Below are positions 9,054 through 17,294 of a stretch of 64,000 bases of DNA, piece by piece. The stretch covers positions 1,674,001-1,738,000 of the forward strand of contig OZ244921.1 in the NCBI GenBank assembly GCA_965221755.1, read 5' to 3'. The notes under the pieces were generated by a model. That model was not told the origin of the DNA and ran no database searches. It was given only the letters and a program-made list of their open reading frames with translations. This DNA is from Azophilus sp965221755. GTDB taxonomy: Bacteria; Pseudomonadota; Gammaproteobacteria; Pseudomonadales; Azotimanducaceae. The position numbers were made by a program, and so were the translations under genes. The number at the start of each line of letters is the position of its first letter. Within the stretch, counting starts at the first letter, position 1.

Positions 9054-10172
9054 ATGAAGCCAATAAGCCAATGGCTTGCGATGTTGGGCCTGCTGGTCCT
9101 CAGCAGTCCGGCAGCCGCCGACGAGCCAGTGGGCCCTCGCGCGGGCAAGGTCTATTTGACGCCGGGGCTGGCGATCTACCGGTCGCCCGCCGGCGAGGAC
9201 CTGCGCGGCGGCCCCGCCATCGGCTTGGGTTACATGGTCAACGGCAACCTAGGCTTGGAGCTGCTTTACTCGGACGTGAAAGTCGATCGCGACGGCGTCG
9301 TCGCCAGCCGGCAGGATGCGAGCGGCGGCAAGGGCCGCAAGGCCGAACTCCTCTGGGCCAATGCGCTCTACAAGATGGGCGGCACGGGCAGACTGCAACC
9401 GTTCACCCTGTTTGGCGTCGGGCGCACGGAGACCGGCGGCTCGAACGATACGGAAATCAACGTTGGCGCTGGGGTCTTCGCCGAACTCAACCAGCGGCTG
9501 TCGGTGCGCACGGACGTGCGGGCCGTGCATTCCATCGATGAGGGCGGCATCGAGCCGTTCGCCTTCATCGGCTTGACCGCAACGCTCGGCAGGATCGAGC
9601 CGCCGTCGCGCCCGGATTCCGGCGGCAACGGCGGGGCCGCCCCCAGCGACCCCTGCCCGAACGTACCCCCCGGCGTGGCGGTGGATGCCGACGGCTGCCC
9701 CCTTGATGAGGACGGCGACGGCGTGCCCGATTACCTCGACGACTGCCTTGGCACCGTTGCCGGGGCCGCAGTGGACGCCAAGGGCTGCCGCTTTGAGGAC
9801 GAGGAGGCCGTCAGCGCCGTGGCGACCATCGAGTTTGACTTCGATTCCTCCGAACTGCGCGACAGCGAGCACGGGGACGTGCGGCGCATTGCTGAGTTCA
9901 TGCGCGAGCACCCCGAGGCCGACGCCATGATCGAGGGCCACACCGATTCCATGGGCACCGACCGCTACAATCAAAGGCTGTCCGAGAGGCGCGCCCAAGC
10001 AGTGCTTGATCGCTTGGTGGACGTGGAGGGCATTGCCGCCAGCCGAATTACGGCGATCGGGCATGGCGAATCCCAGCCGATTGCCGGCAACGACACTGAA
10101 GAGGCGCGCCAGCGCAACCGGCGCGTGATCGGCAAGGCGGACGGCACTCGCATGGTCATCAGAATGAAGTGA
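9054..10172 (+). CDS. OmpA-family outer membrane protein with TSP3 linker
   Basis: A three-part outer-membrane protein of 372 residues. The ATG at 9054 is placed by GGAG about 5 bases upstream and starts a clean signal peptide (LAMLGLLVLSSPAAADEP). Residues 30-185 form an OmpA-type beta-barrel with alternating strands. A calcium-binding thrombospondin-3-like linker follows (DADGCPLDEDGDGVPDYLDD). The C-terminal peptidoglycan-binding OmpA domain contains FDFDSSELRDSE and the diagnostic GHTDSMGTDRYNQRLSERRA. It anchors the outer membrane to the cell wall. The proximity to ompR-envZ is suggestive, but an OmpR box was not identified by eye. Confidence 0.92.
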   Translation: MKPISQWLAMLGLLVLSSPAAADEPVGPRAGKVYLTPGLAIYRSPAGEDLRGGPAIGLGYMVNGNLGLELLYSDVKVDRDGVVASRQDASGGKGRKAELLWANALYKMGGTGRLQPFTLFGVGRTETGGSNDTEINVGAGVFAELNQRLSVRTDVRAVHSIDEGGIEPFAFIGLTATLGRIEPPSRPDSGGNGGAAPSDPCPNVPPGVAVDADGCPLDEDGDGVPDYLDDCLGTVAGAAVDAKGCRFEDEEAVSAVATIEFDFDSSELRDSEHGDVRRIAEFMREHPEADAMIEGHTDSMGTDRYNQRLSERRAQAVLDRLVDVEGIAASRITAIGHGESQPIAGNDTEEARQRNRRVIGKADGTRMVIRMK

Positions 10173-10185
10173 ACCCGGCTGCGGC

Positions 10186-10953
10186 GTGAACGTTAAGTAC
10201 GAAACGCAGGGGGCCATGGCCCTCATCACCATCGATCGCGCCGACAAGCACAACGCCATCTCCTTGGATGCGTTGGAGGAATTGCATCAGGCTGTGGGGC
10301 AGGCGGCGACTGACGACGCCATACGCGCCATCACCCTAACCGGCGCAGGCGACCACGCCTTCGCCTCCGGCTCCGACCTCGGCGAGGTTCTGCACCGGGA
10401 TTTCAACAAGGCCTTGGAACCCATCGTCCAAGGCTTGGCGGACCGCTTGGAGCGGACGCCCAAGCCGACCATCGCCGCGATCAATGGCATCTGCATGGGC
10501 GGCGGCTTGGAAGTCGCCTTGGGCTGCGACTTGCGCATCGCCACCCCCAACGCCCGGTTCGCCACCCCGGAGGGCAAGCTCGGCATCATTCCCGGCGGCG
10601 GCGCCACCGCTCGCCTGCCGCGCATCGTCGGCCGCGGCTGGGGAATGGAAATGCTGCTCATGGGCGAACCCATCGACGCGGAACGGGCGCTGGCAATCGG
10701 CCTGATCACGCGGATCGTGGAGACGGGCGAGCTGCTGCCCGAGGCGCGGCGCATGGCGGAGCATCTGGCCAGCTTCGCGCCGTTCGTGCCGCGCACCATG
10801 AAGGCGATGGTCAACTTCGGCATGGAGGCGAGCTTGGCCGGCGCCCTGATGCTGGAGAAGTACGCCCAAGGCGCACTGGTGCAGACGGAGGACAAAACCG
10901 AGGGCATCAGCGCCTTCCTGGAGAAGCGCCCGCCGCAGTTCAAGGGCCGTTGA
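10186..10953 (+). CDS. Enoyl-CoA hydratase/isomerase family protein
   Basis: A crotonase-fold enzyme of 255 residues from a GTG start, 13 bases after the porin gene. The oxyanion-hole segments are ASGSDLGE and GICMGGGLEVALGCDLRIA, and the conserved PEGKLGIIPGGGAT block follows. The catalytic acid position falls in the GIIPGGGATARLPR region, where classical hydratases have Glu; the residue pattern here is more like crotonase-superfamily isomerases or hydratases of uncertain substrate. Two MaoC-type hydratase genes follow in the same direction, suggesting one acyl-CoA pathway with separate 2-enoyl-CoA hydration chemistries. Confidence 0.88.
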   Translation: MNVKYETQGAMALITIDRADKHNAISLDALEELHQAVGQAATDDAIRAITLTGAGDHAFASGSDLGEVLHRDFNKALEPIVQGLADRLERTPKPTIAAINGICMGGGLEVALGCDLRIATPNARFATPEGKLGIIPGGGATARLPRIVGRGWGMEMLLMGEPIDAERALAIGLITRIVETGELLPEARRMAEHLASFAPFVPRTMKAMVNFGMEASLAGALMLEKYAQGALVQTEDKTEGISAFLEKRPPQFKGR

Positions 10954-11034
10954 ACCCGGCTTGCCGCTGAGGGATACTGCCGCCCGAAACGCTGCCGTTG
11001 ACGCAATCAGCAAGACACGAACGAAGGGAGTTCC

Positions 11035-11520
11035 ATGGCCATTGACCGCTTTCCCGTGGAAGCAAGCCACATCATGATGTTCGCCCGTTCGGTGGCGGAC
11101 GCCAATCCCATCTACTATGACGAGGACTACGCCGCCGGCACGGAGCCGGGCAGGATCATCGCGCCGCCGACCTTCGCGCAGTCAAGCGCCCAGTTCGATC
11201 CTGACTACTTCCTGCGTCCGAAGATCGGCGAGCCTTGGTTCGGCTCCGGCAAGGAGGCCACCGGCATCAAGCGGGACGGCTCCGGTGGCGGCGGCGGTGG
11301 CCTGCACGCCGAGCAGCACTTCGAGTACCACCGGCACATCGGCCCCGGCGACGTGCTCAGCGCCACGGTCAAGCCGGGCAAGACTTGGGAAAAGCAAAGC
11401 AAGCGGGCCGGCAAGCTGGTGTTCAGCGAAACCGTGACCGAGTACCGCGACCAGAACGGCAAACTGGCCATCACCGCCCGGAGCGTGGGGGTGCGCACCG
11501 AGCGCCCCGTGGATCAATAG
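11035..11520 (+). CDS. MaoC-like N-terminal dehydratase (FAS1-DH type)
   Basis: A 161-residue hot-dog-fold protein that matches the N-terminal half of two-domain MaoC/HadA-type dehydratases: it starts with a helix (VEASHIMMFARSVADANP) and contains PPTFAQSSAQFD and the HAEQHFEYHRHIGPGDVL strand. These halves usually lack the full catalytic His/Asp pair and work as a heterodimer with a MaoC partner, which here is the next gene. An unusual Gly run (GSGGGGGG) sits in the middle. Ribosome site: GAAGGGAG before ATG 11035. Inferred role: dehydration or hydration of acyl-CoA intermediates. Confidence 0.85.
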   Translation: MAIDRFPVEASHIMMFARSVADANPIYYDEDYAAGTEPGRIIAPPTFAQSSAQFDPDYFLRPKIGEPWFGSGKEATGIKRDGSGGGGGGLHAEQHFEYHRHIGPGDVLSATVKPGKTWEKQSKRAGKLVFSETVTEYRDQNGKLAITARSVGVRTERPVDQ

Positions 11521-11606
11521 GAGGAAACCGAGATGGCGCCATTCTCCTCGGCACGACGCCTTCGACGCGGCAACCGGAACCCATCGATCAGCAGGAGCGT
11601 TTGAAC

Positions 11607-12029
11607 ATGGCGCTGAGCAAAGACAATTTAAACATCGGCGACACCTATGGGGAATGCTTGGTGGAGGATCTCAAGCGCACCCAGCTCGTGCAGTACTCGG
11701 GCGCCTCCGGGGACTACAACCCGCTGCACACCGACGAGATCTTCACCACCCAAGTGGCGGGCTACCCAAGCGTCTTCGCCCACGGCATGCTGACCATGGG
11801 CATGACCGGCCGGATGCTGACCAACTACGTCGGCGACGGCAGGCTCAAGACCTTCGGCGTGCGCTTCACCAGCCAGGTCTGGCCGGGCGACACGCTGCAC
11901 TCCACCGCCACGGTGGAGGAGGTGACGGTGGAGGACGACGACCCCGTGGTTAAGCTGAAGGTCGAGACCACCAACCAGGACGGCAAGGTGGTGGTGTCGG
12001 GGTACGCTTCGGCTCGGCTGGATCCCTAA
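11607..12029 (+). CDS. MaoC-family (R)-specific enoyl-CoA hydratase
   Basis: A 140-residue single hot-dog hydratase. The hydratase-2 signature is complete (SGASGDYNPLHTDEIFT with catalytic Asp and His, then AHGML). The ATG at 11607 follows AGGAG by an ideal distance; a long open frame continues upstream, but it overlaps the previous gene and is not coding. With the preceding MaoC-N gene it forms the expected split pair. This pair plus the enoyl-CoA hydratase at 10186 makes a compact three-gene acyl-CoA cluster. Confidence 0.9.
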   Translation: MALSKDNLNIGDTYGECLVEDLKRTQLVQYSGASGDYNPLHTDEIFTTQVAGYPSVFAHGMLTMGMTGRMLTNYVGDGRLKTFGVRFTSQVWPGDTLHSTATVEEVTVEDDDPVVKLKVETTNQDGKVVVSGYASARLDP

Positions 12030-12117
12030 GCTGGCCCTTCCGCATCAAACCCGCCTTTATCCAAGATGCTTTCGCCAAGATGAAGGGGGGAGGCGGGTTA
12101 ACGCAGTCGGTAGCCAA

Positions 12118-12139
12118 TGGGCTTGCCGCGGCAAGCCCA
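12118..12139. terminator. Perfect hairpin between convergent genes
   Basis: Arms TGGGCTTGCC and GGCAAGCCCA around a 2-base loop lie between the MaoC gene and the convergent toxin gene. There is no clear T-run on either side, so bidirectional termination is only a possibility. Confidence 0.35.
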
Positions 12140-12155
12140 GCCGCAGGACAGCTTG

Positions 12156-12536
12156 CTAACGGATCGACTCCACTGCAACCCCCACGCTCACCTTGGTCCA
12201 AGCGCGGTCTGCCGTATAGACCAACGCGTCCCTGTCCATCCCGAGCGCAAGGCAAGCCCGGTCGCCCAAGGAGAGGCCGAGCGCTTTGGTCGCCTCCCGC
12301 AATTGCCCTGCAATTTCGGCTTGGACAGCGGAAAGAGGTTCAAATGACAGGCCAAGGGACTCCAAGTCACCCCGTAGGCCGAGCCTTCCCATATCTTGGT
12401 TGGGAACTCTCTGAACAACTTCCGCCCAATTCACTGTGGACATTAGGGAGCCTCGAAGCACTTTCCTGACGGAGCCACTGCCTGACTCGCCTTGAAGGTA
12501 AGCGAGGAGAGCGGAAGCATCGAGCACCACCGTCAC
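12156..12536 (-). CDS. PIN-domain toxin (VapC-like ribonuclease)
   Basis: A 126-residue PIN-domain protein starting at GTG 12536. It opens with VVLDASALLAYLQGE, in which the first catalytic Asp is Asp6. The conserved Asn/Glu region MSTVNWAEVV, then SLGDRACLAL and VYTADRAW with the later acidic residues, complete the metal-binding set. PIN toxins of this kind cleave tRNA or rRNA when free of their antitoxin. The start overlaps the stop of the upstream antitoxin gene by 4 bases (GTGA), the classic coupling of such modules. All catalytic positions appear intact. Confidence 0.9.
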   Translation of the reverse strand: MTVVLDASALLAYLQGESGSGSVRKVLRGSLMSTVNWAEVVQRVPNQDMGRLGLRGDLESLGLSFEPLSAVQAEIAGQLREATKALGLSLGDRACLALGMDRDALVYTADRAWTKVSVGVAVESIR

Positions 12537-12796
12537 GAGCGACTTTCCCTAGCCGCCTCTTCCCGGCGCTCCGCAATCAGTTCATCGGCAAGACTCCGGC
12601 CCTCGAACTTTCGGAAGTACTCGCGCAGGCGACGCTCCACGGCCACAGCCTTTTCCACCACCAAGCGTTCTGCCTCAACCCGGGCGATGAGGGCTTCGCC
12701 GGGCTGGAATCCCAACGCCTTTCTAACGGCAGCCGGAACCACCAGCCTGCCTTGAGGGCCTAGCCGGACATCGGCATGAAGTTCAGCATTTGGCAT
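12533..12796 (-). CDS. AbrB/SpoVT-type antitoxin
   Basis: An 87-residue antitoxin. The N-terminal half is a swapped-hairpin AbrB domain (LGPQGRLVVPAAVRKALGF ... GEALIARVE). The C-terminal half is a charged helix (RRLREYFRKFEGRSLADELI) of the sort that wraps the PIN toxin. ATG 12796 is preceded by a purine-rich AAAAGGAAA. It is expected to neutralise the toxin at 12156-12536 and autorepress the operon. No operator palindrome was obvious in the AT-richer 60 bases upstream. Confidence 0.88.
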   Translation of the reverse strand: MPNAELHADVRLGPQGRLVVPAAVRKALGFQPGEALIARVEAERLVVEKAVAVERRLREYFRKFEGRSLADELIAERREEAARESRS

Positions 12797-13141
12797 TCAA
12801 TTTCCTTTTTTCCACGGGGACACATATAGTGGCAAAGAAATGCCATAAGTGCCAATTTAAATAAACCATGCCACAACTAATTCGCTGCCAACTCACCAGA
12901 TTTCGCGACATGCCTCTCAACTTGCTTCAGCCAACGATGTTGGGTGGAATTCCTCCGTCCGCCCTCGATTGGAAATCCATCGGGACAACACAGCGAGTTT
13001 GCACACCCATTCAGTATCGGCTGAAGCATGTTTATCGGCATGATGGAACATATGCAGTCCCATCGCGGCGAAGCGTCGGCAGAGCGCACTGCCCGGGCCC
13101 ACCAGTGGCCCAATGCCGCATCCCCGGATTGCTTCTCCCAA
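12797..13141. other. Intergenic region without a convincing gene
   Basis: These 345 bases hold the promoter area of the toxin-antitoxin pair at the left, a stretch of lower GC than its surroundings, and several short overlapping frames on both strands. None of these has a ribosome site, a recognisable motif or convincing codon use. Part of it may be remnant sequence, as the minus-strand frames end in helical, basic peptides. Confidence 0.5.
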
Positions 13142-14065
13142 TCAGCGGAGCGCTTGGCGCAGGGCGGCGCAGGCGGCCTCGAAGGGGCCGCGGCTGGCCT
13201 CGAACTGCTGCGCGGTGGCGAAGAAGTCGTGGACCAAGCCGTCGCAGCAGATGGCCTCGGCTTGGGTTCCGGCGGCGGTGAGGGTCTCGGCGTAGAGGTT
13301 GCCCTCGTCGCGCAGCGGGTCAAACTCGGCGGTCATCACCAAGGCCGGGGGCAGCCCGCTGTGGTCGGCGGCCTGCAGCGGCGATGCGTGGGGATGGCTG
13401 CGGCTGGCCGGATCCGGGCAGTAATGGTCCCAGAACCAGCGCATGGCGGGCGTCTCCAGGATGTAGCCCGCACCGTTGTCAACGTAGGAGGGACGGCCCA
13501 AGTCGTGGTCCACCACCGGGTAGAGGAGCAGCTGGAAGTCGATCTTCGGCCCGGCTTCGTCGCGGGCCTTCAGGCACAGAACCGCCGCCAAGTTGCCCCC
13601 GGCGCTTTCGCCGGCCACCGCAAGGCGTCCGTTGCCGCCGAGTTCCTCGGCGTGTCCGCAGACCCATCCCAAGGCCGCGCAGCAGTCGTCCACCGCGGCG
13701 GGGAAGCGGTGCTCAGGGGCCAAGCGGTAGTCAACGGAAGCCACCACGCAGCCCGCCGTTTCGCACAGGTCGCGGCAGACGGCGTCGGCGGTGTCCAAGT
13801 CGCCGATCACCCAACCGCCGCCGTGGAAATAGACCAGCAGAGGATGCGGCCCCGGCGCCTGGGGCCGATAGATGCGCAGCGGCACCTCGCCGGCCGGACC
13901 GGGAACGCCGCGCTCGAGCACCTCGCCCACCGCCAAATCGGCATTCAACGGGCGCATCATCCGGTAGAGCGCCCGGGCTTCCTCGGGTGACATCTCGGGG
14001 ATCGGCGGCCCCGGTTCGGCGGCCAGCGCCTCCAGCATGGCTTGGTATTCCGGCACTAACGGCAT
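13142..14065 (-). CDS. Alpha/beta hydrolase of the HSL (hormone-sensitive lipase) family
   Basis: A 307-residue esterase/lipase. The oxyanion-hole motif HGGGWVIGD and the nucleophile elbow GESAGGNLA (Ser) are the two hallmarks of the bacterial HSL family. The catalytic Asp lies in EFDPLRDEG and the His in GLVHDFF. There is no signal peptide, so it is probably cytosolic and acts on short acyl esters. It is divergently arranged with the ClpP-like gene, 101 bases apart. Confidence 0.92.
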   Translation of the reverse strand: MPLVPEYQAMLEALAAEPGPPIPEMSPEEARALYRMMRPLNADLAVGEVLERGVPGPAGEVPLRIYRPQAPGPHPLLVYFHGGGWVIGDLDTADAVCRDLCETAGCVVASVDYRLAPEHRFPAAVDDCCAALGWVCGHAEELGGNGRLAVAGESAGGNLAAVLCLKARDEAGPKIDFQLLLYPVVDHDLGRPSYVDNGAGYILETPAMRWFWDHYCPDPASRSHPHASPLQAADHSGLPPALVMTAEFDPLRDEGNLYAETLTAAGTQAEAICCDGLVHDFFATAQQFEASRGPFEAACAALRQALR

Positions 14066-14166
14066 GGGTTCCCCCTCGTGTAGAATTCGCGGCCTTTCAG
14101 TCTAGCGCACAACTTGGGCCGATGCCTTCCCCGCTCTGCGGCCCTGTCCCACCACAAGGAGCCGCC

Positions 14167-14757
14167 ATGCACAACTTGGACGCCGAGAACGACCTGACCG
14201 AGGTCGCCAAACAGTTCAATCTGCTGGAAAGCTCCCTGTTGAAGCACCGCACGTTGACGCTGTTTGGCGAGATCAGCCAGAGGCTGGCCCAGCGAACGGC
14301 GGAGAAGCTGCTGAGCCTGTCATTCGAATCGGAAGATCCGATCACGATCTACTTGGGCTCCCCCGGTGGCCACGTCGAGTCCGGCGACACCATCTTCGAC
14401 ATGATCGGTTACATCAAGCCCAAGGTGCGCATCGTCGGCACTGGCTGGGTGGGCAGCATTGCCACCCATATCTACTTGGCCCCGGAGAAGGAGGACCGGC
14501 TCTGCCTGCCGAACACCCGCTTCCTGATCCACCAGCCGGCGGGCGGCTTCGGCGGCGACGCCTCGGACATCGAAATCCACGCTCGGGAGATCATCAAGAC
14601 CCGCGAGCGCATCAACCAAATCATCGCCGAGCGCACCGGGCAGCCGTTGAAGAAGGTGGCCGAGGACACCGATCGGGACTACTGGATGAGCGCTGAGGAG
14701 TCCGTCGAGTACGGCTTGGTCGGCAAGATCATCGCCAGCGTGGATGAGTTGGGCTGA
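14167..14757 (+). CDS. ClpP-like serine peptidase
   Basis: A 196-residue member of the ClpP/crotonase-fold peptidases. The ATG at 14167 follows ACAAGGAGCC. The triad is recognisable: Ser97 in GWVGSIATHIY, His122 in RFLIHQPAGG and Asp171 in DTDRDYWMSAEESVEYGL. The sequence around the Ser (GSIA) departs from the usual ASMGA of housekeeping ClpP, and there is no propeptide. No clpX or clpA lies next to it. It is therefore probably a second, specialised ClpP-type subunit rather than the housekeeping enzyme. Its ATPase partner and substrates cannot be inferred from the neighbours. Confidence 0.85.
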   Translation: MHNLDAENDLTEVAKQFNLLESSLLKHRTLTLFGEISQRLAQRTAEKLLSLSFESEDPITIYLGSPGGHVESGDTIFDMIGYIKPKVRIVGTGWVGSIATHIYLAPEKEDRLCLPNTRFLIHQPAGGFGGDASDIEIHAREIIKTRERINQIIAERTGQPLKKVAEDTDRDYWMSAEESVEYGLVGKIIASVDELG

Positions 14758-15014
14758 CTGAAGCTGCGCCCTGGACCCATGCGACCACGGCGACCGGGCG
14801 CATGAGTTGGCTTGGTGGCGCAAACCCAACCCGCCATCAACCAATCCAAGAGCCTCCGCCTGCGGAATTCACGGCTGCAAATCCGCATCCGCTCGCCCCT
14901 TTGAAAGTTCGGTCTCGTCAAACATGACTCGACATTCCCCTCAATCGCCCGCACGTGCATTAAGGGACGGCCGCATCGAATTTTCGCTTTCGCGGCTTCC
15001 GAAGGCAGGGGCTC

Positions 15015-15752
15015 CTAGCGCCCAAACCGCTTGAGCCGCTCGGCCATGTCCGGCCCGCTGCCGGGGCCCTCCGTTCGTTCAAAGCGCAGGCCCTCGCTTA
15101 AGCCCCGCTCCAGTCCGCCATTGACCAGCATCTTGTCGGCGCGCAGGGTGAACCAGGAATTGGCCAGAAACGAACGGGCCATGGCTTCGGCCGCATCCAT
15201 CAGTTCGCCGACGGGCACGCAGCGGTTCGCAAGCCCAAGGGCGACGGCTTCGGCGCCGCCAACCACCCGCCCGCTGAACATCATCTCCTTGGCGTTCAGC
15301 AGCCCCACCCGGCGCGGCAGGCGCTGGGTCATGCCCCAGGACGGCGACATGGCCCACTTGCCGTGGGTGTCGGCAAAGCGGGCATCCTCCGCGGCAATCA
15401 AGAGATCGCAGGCTAGGGCCAGCTCCAGCGAGCCGGTGTAGCAGTGGCCCTGCACTGCGGCGATGACCGGCTGCGGCAATTGCTCGATGGCCTCCAGGGT
15501 CTCCGCTTGAAAGTGACGGCTCGGCGCCCGCTCCCCCGCTTGAATGGCCTTTAGGTCGTTGCCGGCGGAGAACGAGCGGCCCTTGCCGCGGAGGATCACG
15601 CAGCCCACCATCTCAGTCCGCTCGGCAATGGCATCGATGTGGCGGCGCAGTTCGACGAACAGGTTTGGACTCAAGGCATTGAGCGCCTCGGGACGGTTGA
15701 GGGTCAAAACGCATAGGCCGTCCCGGTCTTCGCGCAGCACGAGTTCGGTCAT
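15015..15752 (-). CDS. Enoyl-CoA hydratase/isomerase family protein
   Basis: A crotonase-fold protein of 245 residues. ATG 15752 follows CGGGAGAAAGCC; a longer in-frame start at 15818 would overlap the upstream gene and adds a poorly conserved leader. Motifs: FSAGNDLKA and GHCYTGSLELALACDLLIA for the oxyanion hole, then DTHGKWAMSPSWGMTQRLPR. The position of the second catalytic Glu is not occupied in the usual way, so isomerase or another crotonase activity is possible. It lies just downstream of the acyl-CoA dehydrogenase in an apparent two-gene operon. Confidence 0.87.
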   Translation of the reverse strand: MTELVLREDRDGLCVLTLNRPEALNALSPNLFVELRRHIDAIAERTEMVGCVILRGKGRSFSAGNDLKAIQAGERAPSRHFQAETLEAIEQLPQPVIAAVQGHCYTGSLELALACDLLIAAEDARFADTHGKWAMSPSWGMTQRLPRRVGLLNAKEMMFSGRVVGGAEAVALGLANRCVPVGELMDAAEAMARSFLANSWFTLRADKMLVNGGLERGLSEGLRFERTEGPGSGPDMAERLKRFGR

Positions 15753-15817
15753 GGCTTTCTCCCGTGGTTCCAGTGGCTTGATGTTGCGGTGGCTTGACGC
15801 TGCGTCGGCAAGACGCA

Positions 15818-17017
15818 CTACAAGCCCAGCACCAGCTTGGCGACGATGTTCCTCTGCACTTCGTTGGTGCCGCCGGCGATGGAACTGGCCCGCAGGTTGA
15901 AGTAGCGCGGAAAGACGGCCACGCCGCCCGTCGGGCCAATGGGCGGCACGTTGCGGCCCGGAACCAGAGCCCCCGGCTGGTGCGGGGCCGCTTGAACGCC
16001 GAGCGCCTCCAAGGCCAGCTCGGTCAGCGTCTGGCCGATGTCCGCGCCAAGGCTTTTCATCATGGAGGATTCCGGCCCCGGTGGCTGACCCTTGGAAAGC
16101 GCGGCCATGATGCGGAATTCGGTGGCCTTGATGGCCTGCAGCTTGATGTCGGCGGCATCCAGCCGACGACGGTAGCCGGGGTCGTCGATGAGCGCGCCGC
16201 CTGCCTGGGGCGCTTGGGCGGCCAGCCGGCGAACCCGGTCCAGCGCCGTCTGGCAGCCCGCCGCGCCGCCGCCCCCGCGTTCAAACTCGAGCAGGTACTT
16301 GGCCACTGTCCAGCCCTCATGCTCCCGGCCCACGACGTTGGCCTTCGGAACCCGAACGTCATCAAAGAACACTTGGTTGACTTCGTGGGTGCCGGAAGCG
16401 AAGACGATGGGCTCAACCCGGATGCCGGGCGCATCCATGTCAAGCAGCAGGAAGGTGATGCCCTGCTGCGGCCGCTCGCCGTCCCGGGTGCGCGCCAAGC
16501 AGAACATCTTGTTGGCGCAATGGGCGTGGGTGGTCCAGATCTTCGAGCCGCCCAGCCGGTAGAAGTGGCCATCGGAGGTGGCCTTAAGATTGAGGGAGGC
16601 CAAGTCGGAGCCGGAGCCGGGTTCCGAATAGCCTTGGCACCAATAATCCTCCCCGGACAGGATGCGGGGCAGCAGCTCGGCCTTCTGCGCCGCCGTGCCA
16701 TGGCCGATCAGCATGGGGCCGCACATGCCCAGGCCCATCGGCGCCAAGCTCGGCGCCTCAGCGCGGGTGGCTTCGGTTGACCAGAGGTAGCGGCGGGCCA
16801 AATCCCAACCGGTTCCGCCGTGCGCCTTCGGCCAAGCGGGTGCCACCCAGCCCTGCCGATGCAGGATGCGGTGCCAGCGAATGTTGTGCTCGTAGTCCAG
16901 AAAAACGCCAGGGCAGAGGCGCTGCGCCCGTTTGAGGTCTTCGGGGAGGCTGGCGTCCAGGAACGCCCGCGCCTGTTCGCGGAACGCCTCGTGCTCGTCG
17001 CTGAATGAAGTGTCCAA
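15818..17017 (-). CDS. Acyl-CoA dehydrogenase
   Basis: FAD-dependent acyl-CoA dehydrogenase of 399 residues, TTG start at 17017. The flavin/substrate signature is complete: YSEPGSGSDLASLNLKA and KIWTTHAHCANKM in the middle domain, then RASSIAGGTNEVQRNIVA at the C-terminus. It introduces the 2,3 double bond of an acyl-CoA, and the hydratase downstream (66 bases) can act on the product. The sequence resembles the FadE-like group often found in steroid and terpenoid catabolism, but the substrate cannot be read from the sequence. Its upstream region contains a repeat copy and diverges towards a TonB receptor. Confidence 0.93.
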   Translation of the reverse strand: MDTSFSDEHEAFREQARAFLDASLPEDLKRAQRLCPGVFLDYEHNIRWHRILHRQGWVAPAWPKAHGGTGWDLARRYLWSTEATRAEAPSLAPMGLGMCGPMLIGHGTAAQKAELLPRILSGEDYWCQGYSEPGSGSDLASLNLKATSDGHFYRLGGSKIWTTHAHCANKMFCLARTRDGERPQQGITFLLLDMDAPGIRVEPIVFASGTHEVNQVFFDDVRVPKANVVGREHEGWTVAKYLLEFERGGGGAAGCQTALDRVRRLAAQAPQAGGALIDDPGYRRRLDAADIKLQAIKATEFRIMAALSKGQPPGPESSMMKSLGADIGQTLTELALEALGVQAAPHQPGALVPGRNVPPIGPTGGVAVFPRYFNLRASSIAGGTNEVQRNIVAKLVLGL

Positions 17018-17087
17018 TCGCCCGCCTTGTCGGTTTCAGGCTGCCATTGTGCGATGTGCGGCGGGCAATGGAAAGTGTAGTGTCGCC

Positions 17088-17176
17088 CGGGTTCGGAAAC
17101 TCATCGGAACCTAGCCTAAGCAACGGCGTTGGAGTTTCGCGCCAGCGAAACTCCATCCGCGACCGTCAGGTCGCGC
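17088..17176 (+). repeat. Intergenic palindromic repeat, modules A-B-D (copy 3)
   Basis: Module A-like words GGAAACTCATCGGAACC and CCTAAGCAACG are followed by a perfect B hairpin (17131-17154), the spacer ATC and a D hairpin (17158-17175). B, spacer and D are identical to copies 1 and 2. This copy lies between divergent genes, so it cannot be a terminator for both. Confidence 0.85.
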
Positions 17177-17294
17177 GTGTTGGACTGTCGCTTGAATTAA
17201 GTGTTAAGGTCGCATCAAGCACAAGGCTTGGTGGTCGTGCCATTGGCAAACCGATTTCCAAGCCTCGGAAAATTTGGACTACGGGGAGGTGTCC

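Noticed and set aside
13384..14166. Long N-terminal extension of the ClpP-like protein
   Set aside because: The upstream open frame is antisense to the HSL-family esterase and Arg/Pro-rich; the ATG at 14167 has a strong ribosome site and gives the family length.
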